Source of the DNA: Brachypterus glaber
Lineage: Eukaryota > Arthropoda > Insecta > Coleoptera > Kateretidae
Assembly: GCA_958510825.1 (NCBI GenBank)
Contig: OY294054.1
Coordinates: 6,247,683 to 6,311,682 of the forward strand
DNA: 64,000 bases
Direction: 5' to 3'
The translations under genes were made by a program, and so were the position numbers. Positions 12,901 through 24,900 of the stretch are shown here, one piece after another. The notes beneath the pieces were generated by a model. The model was not told the origin of the DNA. It did no database searches and saw nothing but the letters and a program-made list of their open reading frames with translations. Each line of letters begins with the position of its first letter. Positions within the stretch are counted from its first letter, which is position 1.

Positions 12901-15900
12901 ACCTAGAACAGGAAAGTTTTGTTTTCATTGCGGTAAATCGGGAGTTGTAATGGCAACATGTTCGAATCCCAAATGCATCGCCTATGTTAAACAAAAGGCC
13001 AATCTTTGCAATTGCAGCGTTCACAATCCTTCAGATTCTGAAAATTCAAAAAACTGTTAAAGCGAGGACCAAATGACGGTCATTGGTTCACGAATCGCAA
13101 GTTAAAGACCGATATTAAAGACTGGTTCGAATGGCTTGGTGTTGTACAAACATTTTTTTCACAATTTAAATCTCCACAAGTTAATTCTAATAAAGCAAAT
13201 TATCATTTAAATTCAAATCCTTTTCGAAATAACCTTGAACATAATGTAACTTCCGATAACTTAAATATAGCTCCTATGTTTACTCATATTGACAAAGACA
13301 ACCGACCATTTATTTCCATTAAAATATTTGGACACCAGATTGATGCTCTTGTTGACTCTGGAGCCAATGCTTCTGTTATAGGTAACTCTTGCCTCACTAA
13401 ATTTCCATTTTTAAAAGATATAATCATAGATAACTGTAATTTAAATGTAAGCACTGCAGACGGTAAATCTCAACCCGTATTAGGTACAATAGAAGTTCCT
13501 TTTGAACTAAACAAAAATTTTAAAAAATTAAAAGTTTTAGTAATACCCTCTGTAAAACATTCACTTATTTTGGGCATGGACTTTTGCAAACTTTTTAAAT
13601 TATCATTAAACCTTGTAAATGACTCATTCACACACTCGTTAGATTCCGTTAATGTTGTCCAGGATGTAAACTCCTTATCTCGTATTCCCTCAGAACTGTG
13701 CTCTGTAGAAATTGACAGTAATGATAATTGGTATAAAGGCATGATCGAAAAAGTACAAAATAAACCTGATCAATATCCCTTATTTAAAGTAGAAAATAAT
13801 AAATTATTTAAATTTGTAGAAAACAAAACCGAAATTAAATCTAATATCCCTGAGTGGAAACTTTTTGTCCCATTTGATAAGCGTTTAGAAATTCTTAAAG
13901 AAAATCATGACTCAGTTTTTTCAGGACATTTTGGATTTTTCAAAACATATCACAAAATTTTAGAAAGGTATTATTGGCCAAAACTCCGTCAAGCTATTAA
14001 AAAATACATAGCGAAATGTCAAGTTTGTGCTTCCTGTAAATCTTCCCAACAGAAACCTGCTGGATTTATGGGTAAACAGAAAAACGTGTCATTTCCATTT
14101 CAACTCATTAGTATCGATATTATTGGAAAATATCCCCGTTCTAAATCAGGACATTCCTATGCGTTGGTAGTCTGTGATTGGTTTACTAAAGCAGTTTTTG
14201 TATATCCCCTAAAAAAAGTCACTTCCCGCAGTATTATTAATTTTTTGGAACAGAATATATTCTTAATTTTTGGAGTCCCTCAGATTTTATTGACTGATAA
14301 TGCTAAATATTTCACAAGCTCAATATTCAAAGAATTTATGGATTCATATAAGGTTAAGGTCTGGTATAATTCCCTTTATCACCCACAAGTAAATTTTGTT
14401 GAAAGGTATAATAAAGTAGTTATTACTGCAATTCGTTCCTATTTAAAAAATAATCACGAAATGTGGGACAACGAAATACATAAAATAGCTTATGCAATTC
14501 GTGCGTCTACTCATGAGATAACTGGACATAGTCCAAACTTTTTAACCTTTGGCAGAATTGTACCCAACAATGGTGAATTTTACGGAACCATTGAAAATCG
14601 TGATAAAATATTTGTATCAGAAACTTCTAATTTTATAAAAGATCTTTCAAATTTCCCCGAAATATTCAAAGGTGTAAAAACTCAGTTAGATAAAGCTTAC
14701 AATAGATATAAATCTAGATATGACTTACGTAGACGACCAATGACTTTTAATGTAGGAGATACAGTTTATAAAGAAAATAAAATATTATCCGATTCCAATA
14801 AAAAATGTAATGCTAAATTTGCCCCAAAATATATTAAATGTATAGTTAAAAAAGTAATTTCCCCCTTAGTATATAATTTAGTTAATGAAAATAATAAAAA
14901 TGTAGGAAATTGGCATGTAAAAAATCTAAAACACATTTCTGACATGACTGACGACGAAATATTAAACTGAAATGATAGAGACAAATAATAATTGTCGCTA
15001 TGTTTCGCTCTTTTTTTTTCCTTTTTTTTGCACGTTGAGGTGGCGTGTGACGGGTGAACTGAACCGCCCCTGGTTTTTTTAAGTATCGACCTCATATCAA
15101 TAACATTTAATTAGCAATTCATCCCTTTTTAAGCATACCTGTAACTGCAGTTTAAATATCCATTGTTCTACTCTGTATTCAGAAGTAGTATTTTACAATG
15201 CCATACATATTTATTAAAAAGTAATTACAGTTCCAACATATTTAGCTTTGCACCTGGTTGACATTAGTGATTACAGATTTCAGATTCACATAAGAAACTT
15301 TATAATACATTTTCCACTCTTTTTCTTCATAACTGCTAATTAATATCATTAAATATCCATATTTCAAGTAAGAAATAGTTAATTTTTGTTCGAATGGTTT
15401 TATTTTTCTCCCCGTATAGCTTTTAACCTATAAATGAACGTCAAAACTTAGTACTGCCAACCCCAAATAAAAAGTATTTCCAAATAAATTTATTAAAATT
15501 AATAATTATCTTAAATAAATTATGTCTTCATTAAATAAAAGATTACTATTTACAAAATCTTTTGTGTTGGCATTAAGAATGAAAATAATTTGGTTTTGTG
15601 TGAATATTAACAAAAAATTAAATTTAATATTTTAAAATTGGCGCTATAAGTATTGCCAACTTATAATTATTATTTAGTATATTTTACTTTAATTTGTTAT
15701 TATAATGAAATATTAATAATAGATTATTATTAAATATGGTTTATGGTTTATTTTGTGATTTTGGTTAAATTTCTAGTATGTTATATTTTTTAAACAAAAA
15801 TTATGTACGTTGATCATAATGTACGATAATTAAGACTTGCGCAGTAGTGTCTCTTTAGTAGGTTAAGATTTTTGGCAGAAAAATTCTCATTTTACTGCAG

Positions 15901-18900
15901 AAATTTGAAGAGTGTCAACTTAAAAAAGTTGGTAAGTTTTTGCAACCTTTTTTTTCAACTGAGGTGTAACTCTCGTTTTTTTCTTAAATAATTAGACCGC
16001 ACCCCTGGGTTTGAAACTCACCTGACATTTGATGAGCTAAAATAAGAAGCCATATCTATAAATTTTGGAATGATTTTATAATCCTTATTACACCTACAAG
16101 CTGGGTATGATTTTGGGGCCATTAGCTGTGTTCTGAGCTCCAGAGGTATCCCAAATCGCTGGCTGACTGGTTGTTGGTTCGACAGGAGATTGGCTTCCTT
16201 TTCATTTCAAATTTAAAGGTGATGTACCCCAATTTTTTTTGTATTTTTCTGCTGAGCCCAATTTTATATTTTTGCTAAATTTTACTTACAATCTTGCTAT
16301 TTTGCACCAGGGAATATGCCCTAATTTTTTTTCATTTAGATTAAATTGTTATATTTATTGTTGTAATGCCAGTTTTTATATTACCTTTGTAAATCTTAAG
16401 TTAAATTTAATATATTTATATACGTTACATTTTAAAATCAGCTTTTTATTGAGTACACATTTCTCTTTCAGGTATTTTCATAATCAATTAATTCAAAACA
16501 GTGTTCTTTTGGTATTTTTTATATTTTACATTATTTATATTCAAGGAAATATTACACGACCCCGGTGATAAGTTTCGTATTCGTCTCCATGAGCCCAGTC
16601 GGTTGCGTGTAGGCTTTGCTGAACCCCTATTTTCTTGTATCAGAACATCGAACAAGAAACTAGGTCCCCTAATAACACCCAGGGCACTTTTTAGCCCACA
16701 CAGTTTGACCTTAATATGACCTTGAAACTGACGTAATAAAGCTTAAATGACCTTAGCATCAAAATCAGCTACCCTAAAAACTTAAGTATGATTTTTTTCA
16801 GATTTTTACAACCACATTTTCTAAGTTTGACCTTAATATGACCTTGAAACTGACGTGATAGAGCTTGAATGACCTTAGCACCGGAATCAGCGACCCTAAA
16901 AACTTATGTATGATTTTTTTCAGATTTTTACAACCACCTTTTCTCAGTTTGACCTTAATATGATCTTGAAACTGACGTGATAGAGCTTGATTGACCTTAG
17001 CATCAGAATCAGCGACCCTAAAAACTTACGTATGATTTTTTTCAGTTTTTTTCGACCACCTTTTCTCAGTTTGACCTTCAAATGACCTTGAAACTGACGT
17101 GATAGAGCTTGACTGATCTTAGCATCGGAATCAGCCACCCTAAAAACTCATTTATGATTTTTTTCAGATTTTTTCAACCAACTTTTCTCAGTTTAACCTT
17201 CATATGACCTTGAAACTGACGTGATAGAGCTTGACTGACCTTAGCATCAAAATCAGCGATCCTAAAAACATATTTATGATTTTTTTTTAGATTTTTTCAA
17301 CCACATTTTCTTAGTTTGACCTTATAATTTAAGTTTCAAGTTTATGCGCCATATTGCGACAAACATTAATTTTCTAGATAACATTAGTGGCTTCTTTTAT
17401 GCCTACGTATGCTCAAAATCAATAAATTTTATTTTTAAAATATGTTTTATTCTACCAATAAGACAGTTTAACTTAAGAACAGGAGAAAAAATAGTAATTG
17501 TTGATTTAAAAAAAAACTCTCAAAATCGCCCAGGTTTTTTTTGATATGCTTCTTTTTCCCAACACATGGTACTATCAAAATTTTTTTGAAAAAACTTCGT
17601 TTAAATATTTTGATATTATGAACTTATATAAATTTTTTTGACATATTCTCCTCACTAATTAACCTCGAAATTTCCTAGTAATGACCTTACAACGACCTTT
17701 GGATGCCTTTTAATGATAAGCAAACACCGGATTCGAACTCAGCGACCCTAAAAATTTATATATGATTTTTTTTAGATGTTTTCTCGGTTTGACCTTCAAA
17801 TGACTTTGAAACTGACGTGATAGAGCTTGACCACCCATAGCATCGGAATCAGCGACCACAAAAACGTATTTATGGTTTTTTTCAGATTTTTTCGACCACC
17901 TTTTCTCAGTTTGACCTTCATATGACCTTGAAACTGACGTGATAGAGCTTGACTGACCTTAGCATCATAATCAGCGACCCTAAAAACTTATGTATGATTT
18001 TTTTCAGATTTTTTCAACCACCTTTTCTCGGTTTGAACTTCAAATGACCTTGAAACTGATGTGATGAGCTTGACCGACCTCGGCATCAAAATCAGTGACC
18101 CCAAAAACCCCTGGGTACCTGGGTCTGGTCCGGTGTTTTTTTCCATACTAAATGTTGACCTGTGTTATATATGGCTAAATGTGTGTTTTTTGGACTTTTT
18201 CTATTTACTTCATACTTTTAATGGCAATTTTTATAAACATTCGCTACATTTTTTAAGTTGTGTCATATCTTATATTATTTTAATTAATTTAATTATCTTG
18301 TCTTATTTTAATTTGTGTGTCTTAAACCACTTTATATTTGTTTGTTTGTTTATATTTTTTATATTATGTGTTTATTATATTTATTTTCAAGATTTAGATT
18401 TAAGATATGTCTATGTGTCACTTGTTCATTTGAAATGACCAAATAAATGAACTTGAACTTGGGTATCAAAAAAAGTATTTTTGGAACAGCCTAATCTACA
18501 AGTTGCGTTTACTCGATCCATAAAATTCCAAGACCGAGATTTTTATTTAAAATCTCAAAAACCTCGTGGGTGAAATTTTAATATTCTGATAAAAAACCCT
18601 CTCAAAACGCTTAAGAATAACAGTCAATAACAACATGTAAAACTATATTCACTTACCTCGTACGTCAAGGGTTGTTAAGTTAGGGTGTATAGTAAGATTG
18701 TATCGAGTTGGTCGTAAAGTGGTAGGAAGACGAATGTTGTTCCAGGGAAAAGTTTGGCCATTTGTTGCTCGTGGTATAAAAGTTTTTGTCATATTCCATT
18801 CATCATCAATGTAATTTGGCGGTTTTTCTCCAGCACACGTGCAGTCTGAAAAAGTGAGGTTCATTGACTATACAGGATGGTTTTTTTATTAATAGGTTAA

Positions 18901-21900
18901 ATAAAGATATCACAGATAGTACAACTGAAACTAAACAACAACAAAAATAGAACTACAAAATTCAAACATTGGAAGACAATGGGCATACTTGCATCAATAA
19001 GAACTAGAGATAAACTAAAAAAGAGATTAGACCGTAATTTTTTACTTAAACTTTCTGAAGTATTAGGTACAGAGGTAAAATTTCAGGAAAATTTTATCAT
19101 ACAAGATCAAGAAGAAAACTACCCTAAAACTGACAAAGACAAAGCTAACATATTTAATGATTTTTTTATTAAACGACATGACAAAAAAATAAAAAGTAGC
19201 AGCCCTTAAAAATAATTAAAATTAAAATTTTTAGCACTAATAATAACGCCTTGTATTTAACCACTGTAAATAATAATGAAATTATACAAATTATACGCTA
19301 CATTGCTAAACTAAAAAACAACTCTGCCTGATGGTATTTCTGTTAAAACATTAAAAAACATTCATGTACATATTCTTAAATCTCTTGAGTACATAATAAA
19401 TCTATGCTTCATTAATAACAAAATTCCCTCATCTTGGAAAGTGTCAGTACTCACACCAAATCACAAAGCAGGAGATAGGAAAAGCATTATCAACTATCGA
19501 CCAATCTTGGTTATAAATAAACTAACCAAAATATTTGAGCATGCTTTAAAATCAAGGGTAGTAACATACCTATAAAAATATAGTATATTGAGTGAAAATC
19601 AGTTTGGTTTTAGACAAAAAAAAGTACGCAACATGCAATTATGTAACTTTGTAAAGAAATCCTAAAAAAATCTCGATAATAATAGTAAATGTCTTTTCCT
19701 TGACCTTGCTAAGGCCTTTGAGACTTTAGACTATAATATTTTAATAAATTTGCTATAGGATGTGAATATAAGAGGGACAGCAAAAGAGTTAATCTTAGAC
19801 TACCTATCAAACAGTACCCAACGAGTAAAAATCAAACATTCACTCAGTGAACCAACCGTCAATAGGTCAATTTTTAATTTTTAATCAATAAGCTATTACT
19901 ATTTAAAACAACATTTGTTGATCTTTTTGAGAAGAGGGTTAAATTGATACTATTTTTTTAAACTCGTGACGTTTTGAGGGTAGTTTCCCTCGTCCTCAGA
20001 TAAAAATTTAAACCCAGTTTTAATTGTCTGTCAGCTGATACGTTTTGTGTAATAATTGTAAAAGTATTGTGTAGTCCTTAATAATGTTTTATTTATTATA
20101 TTGTGTATATATGTATGTGTCTAACTTGTATTCAAACTGGGTTTAAATATTTATCTGAGTTAAAAAAAATAGTTTGAGTATCAATTTAACCTTTCCAAAA
20201 ACATCAACAAACATAAAAATAGGTGTAAAAAACACTAAGATACTATTAAAAAACATTAAAGCAAAAATAATCTCTTATGATGATGATGCTACAATAATAT
20301 TTTCCGCAGAAAGTTGAGATGCTGTTTATAGGGAAGCTGAGATTGGACTTCAAATAATAAAACAGTGGTTAGATAATAGTCTTTTAAGCCTTAATGTAAA
20401 CAAGTCTAATTTTATAACCTTTTCTATCTATCGTGAAGTTCAAAAACAACAGCAACATTAAAATACACAATCAACACTGTAATAATTTATTGTAACTGCG
20501 ATAAAATTATGTAAGTGGAAACTGTAAAATATTTGGGAATTGTGGCCGATTAGCACAAATGGGGGTCATGTAAAATATATAACAAAAACACTGAAAATAC
20601 TGTTTTATAATTTTTTAAATACGAAATATCCTCAGCAATAAAAACTTGATAATAGTATATAGGGCCCTATCAGACCCTAGTAGAAATTTAACGTTGGAAT
20701 AAGTTTTTTATAATGTTAGAAAACTGTATAAAAGTACGTATAAAATATGTGCAAATGTCCCGCTTTTTAACGTTAGAATCAAACGTTAGTTACAAACGTT
20801 AATCTAAAGCTAGATTTTTAGGTGCGAAATAAGTTATAAGTACGTTTAATTTCTAAGGAGGGGGCGTGGCCAACTAGGAAATATCTACCTGCATCATAAA
20901 ATGGCAGCTGGTGACAAATTTATTCATATAAATAAATCTTAATATATTTTAGCAATCATAATATTTTTAAACATAATTTCGTTACATTCTTTACAAATCT
21001 CCGGTGTATATCATGTGCAACAATTTCAATTGCTTAAGAAATGATATTGATATTAATTTTAGTGGTCTAGGTCAAATTCATTATAGTGAAAATCCTAATC
21101 CCGCATAATATTTTTTATTAATATTTTATTTGTATTTATTGATAGATATATTTCGTATTTTTGCAATGCAAAAATTTATTTATGTGTATATTTTGTATCA
21201 TATATGTAGATGTTTATTTATACTTGTCTTGTCATTGGTGTATACTGTTGGTCAATAAAGATTATTATTATTATTATTACATTTATTTATAAAATAGCCT
21301 TCTTTTTTAGGTTTTAGGTATTATGGAATCAAAATATTTAAAGTTAGAATAAGATTAGAATTTGGTTAGGAAACTAACGTTAGATTTATGTATTTTATAA
21401 CGTTTTTGTCAAACGTTAGTTTTTAAGGTTAGATTTATATATTTTATAAAGTTTTTGTATAACGTTTGAGACTTAACATAAAAATATTACTAATCTAATG
21501 TTATGTTAAGTTAGATTTATGTACTTTTCTACCAGGGGAGTCAATCACTGCATTTTGATTTGGGGTAGTTTACTCGATAATATGTTAGATTTATTACATG
21601 TTCTCCAGAGCACCTTAATAAAAATACTTTTTAAACGGGATTATTGCTACCCAACCGAGCAGCTTTGCTGTGTAAAACTATTTAAAGACATACGTACAGA
21701 TTTTAATATTTACACTGAGAGAAATGTGGAAAATAATTTGGGCTTTGAAAATTATGCTGAAAAGTTGGAACATTAAACATACAATTATTTAATTTAGAAG
21801 TATTTGATGGCAAACTACGATATAATGGAAATATGAATTTATGAGCTTTGCATAGAAGTAGAAACTAGAATTAAGAATCGATCTTTCATGTTCTTGAAGA

Positions 21901-24900
21901 ATTTAATCATATTTATTTAATATATTATTCTTAAGTTAAGAACCCATTGTTTTAATCTGTTTCCAAAGCACCATCTTACTAGAACTTACAGCTTCCTAAT
22001 AAAGTGATCAAAGTGGTAACTTGAGGTTAAGTATATTTTCCGCTCTGGTATACTTTAACTATATGAAAGAAGATTGGATGGCCAACCTAACTAAGTTAAC
22101 AAATAAAAGTTATAATCAACCGCTCGGCTATAACCGAATTTTCCACATTACAACACCAGTAACTCACCAACAGAACACAAGGTTACCAAAAATAAATTAA
22201 TACAGGTTCCTTTTTTCATAAAAACCCATACGCAAAGATGCATCTCTTTCTTAGGCCCTAAACTAAATAATCTCCTCCCGCCTCATATAAAAAGTTTGAA
22301 AATGCCAAAGTTCAAAGTCGCAGCAAAAAAATATATAAACAGAATTAAAACCGCATTTGTAACGGTTCTAAAACGCACCTAGTTCCTGACAAACAGTGAT
22401 ATCTACAAAGTTTTAAAAAATAGTAATATAAAAAAAAGATATGAAATAAACAGTTAAAAAATATATACCTAGTAGTTAAAAAAAATGGACAAATAGATTT
22501 CCCTATCACGCCCTTATATTTATAATTTTAAATGTTTTAAAATAATATAAGTACAGGGTGATCCAGAATTCTGGATCTCTTCATTTTTCTCGAAAAAGGT
22601 AAGGGATATTTAAAAAAAAAATAGATTAGATTAGATTAGATTTATTCAGATCCATTGATGCAAAATCGGATGTTGTCAATGCAATATATAACCAGTATAA
22701 AAACATACAAAATATAATAAATAAGTACACACAAATATAAAAATTTAGTGAACATAAAAATCAGAGAAAGAATAAAAACAATTATCGCTTAGATAACTTT
22801 TCGTTCTGTATTTAAATTGGTTGAGGCTGCCAGAGTTTTTAATAAAATTAGGTAACTTGTTATACACGGTGTATTTGAAATAGCGTCGGAAATTTTAACA
22901 GATGATTCTACATGATAAAATATGACAAAAAGTTTTTATAAACATATGTCTAAAAATGCGTCATAAGGGAGCTACGCCCCTTTGAAAGTGGCTAAAAAAA
23001 TCGGTTTTTATTTAATAACTCAGGAACCCTTTGAGATATATTAACGAAGTTTTGCACGTGAATTATTCCTAATAAGGCCCATCTTTGTATGTCGTTTTCA
23101 CGTACTTATCTAAACCAGGGGTGTGCGAAACGGGGGGGCTTTTTCAGTTTTTTGTCCAAAACTTTTTTCTGTGTAACTTTTTTGCAATTTTATTTTTTAA
23201 GTATGATTCCTCAGGTCAAAATACATAAAAAAGGTACTCTTGTTGTAATACTGTAGGATTAACCGTTTACGAGAAAAATTCATTTGAAAGTGAAATTCCA
23301 CGGTTCGAGGACAAAAAATTAAATACTAAAATGTAGAAGAAAATGACTTGTATACTGTGTTTAAATAATAAAAATCTGGGAAATTTTGTATTTCAGTATA
23401 TATTTAGTTTTAAGATAGTTGCCTAACACGTTTTCGAAAATTGCTTTTTCATCATCAGGGCGATTGGCACTGAAAAATAAGGGCTAAATTAGGATCAACA
23501 AAATCAATAAGGGGGCTATTTTGAGGTTAATCCAAAAATATACACTTACTTGTCAGTACCACTTTTTAGTCACAATTATAGGAGGTGAAGATATTAGGAT
23601 ATTTAACATAATAATTTAAAATGAATGAAATGGTCAAATTAATAAAATAATACAATAAATAACAAATCAAAAACAAGACAATGAGATTAACAAATTAATA
23701 AAACAAAATATTCTAAAATTTTTCTCTTCGCTAAAATAATCCACACCCGTATGATATGTGGCTCTCTATTTACACATGTAAAAGAAAAGGACACAAAATA
23801 CATTAAGGCGACGCGGTTAGCAAAAAGAAAAAGAACAACGAAATATAACATACCGTATAAGGGGGTAAAAGTAAACAGCAAGAGAATGGCGGGAAGTTTA
23901 AATCAAATTTTTAAAAATTGGTTTAAACTTTTGGTTGAGTTTAGTTTGGTTATTCAGACATAAAGGTTTTTGGTGTTTTAACGCAAGGGAAATTTCGAGG
24001 TCCTCAAGTAAACTTAGTTTTATATCGTGGGGGTAGGTTTGGAGATTATGTAGGATATTTGTATGTTCTGTAGGGTTAAAATTATGTTGGTTAAACTTCA
24101 AGTGGTGACCGAAGGCTGAGCTATTTGGTCTTTTTAAGTGCTCACTGCAGCGAATATTTACAGCCCTTGAAGTTTTACCAATGTAAAATTTATTGCACTC
24201 ACAAAAAAGCTTATACACCCCACTTTTCTTAGTAGAAGGAATGGGGTCTTTGTTTTTTATAAGAAGGTGTCCTAAATTGGATGTGGATTTGAATGCTATG
24301 TGTTTATCGAAATGTTTAAAAATATTGGAAATTCTATAAGACAAAGGACCTAGGAAAGGAAGGGAGACAAATTTTTTCTCTAGTTTGGGGTAGGCCTGGT
24401 TAATCAATATTTTTTGTTCGTGTTTTTTTATAAGTTTATCAACTAGGGTGGGGGCAAAACCATTAGAGTTTTTAATAATTCTAAATTCATTAGTTCTGTT
24501 GGAAGGGGAAAGAGGAATCTTAATTGAACGATGTGACAGTTGAGGGCAGCAAGTTTATGGGAGTAAGCATGACAAGAATGTATAGGTATCATATGATTGG
24601 TTTGGGTTGGTTTTCTAAAAATATTATATTCAAAACAGTAATCTTTTTTTGTTATAGTGATGTCGAGGAAATTAAGGGATTCATTTTTTTCGAGTTCCAA
24701 AGTGAATTTAATATTAGGGTGTATTTGGTTAATAAAGTCTAGGATTTGATTGGCATCGTGTTTGTTACCTTTTAGTATGACATAAATGTCATCTACGTAA
24801 CGTCTCCAGAGAATAATTTTGTTAATGAAAACGGGGTTATTAAGGATGTGATTTTTTCCAGATTGTCAAGGAAAAGATCGGAGAGGTAACCTGATGAAGT

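Larger units (their letters stand above)
7326..16700 (+). mobile_element. Ty3/gypsy-type LTR retrotransposon lacking reverse transcriptase and RNase H
   Basis: The left LTR (5'-clipped by the gap) spans 7326-8638 and the right LTR 15046-16700. The two match base for base over 1313 positions by eye at a constant offset of 8062. The internal part has a primer-binding-site-like TGGCGCCC at 8643, a 1.95 kb leader with a hairpin array, gag (10592-13060), a -1 frameshift signal and a protease-integrase frame to 14970. No YXDD box or RNase H is present in any frame, so the element should need RT from another copy. Matching LTRs mean a recent insertion. The domain order (protease, tail of RNase H, integrase) and the H2C2/DDE integrase support Ty3/gypsy. 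No env frame is seen. Confidence 0.93.
18930..22370 (+). pseudogene. Degraded non-LTR retrotransposon reverse transcriptase with two nested insertions
   Basis: Fragments in several frames spell a non-[15 protein letters not shown] near 19150, then [11 protein letters not shown] and [20 protein letters not shown] (19430-19560), [12 protein letters not shown] (19590), FLDLAKAFE (19695), a catalytic-box relic YDDDAT near 20280, [14 protein letters not shown] (20390), [12 protein letters not shown] (21545) and the C-terminal [20 protein letters not shown] (22270). Stops and frameshifts are numerous. It is split by a palindromic MITE at 19915-20211 and a TIR element at 20675-21537. No endonuclease domain is visible, so the copy is 5'-truncated. 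Confidence 0.85.

Noticed and set aside
13276..13742. Possibility that RT was missed because of a frameshift
   Set aside because: I read all frames from 13060 to 14000. The protease end and the SRIP/H2C2 region are only about 20 residues apart, which leaves no room for RT.
16944..18440. Short ORFs in the satellite units
   Set aside because: They recur with the repeat in shifting frames and lack any domain.
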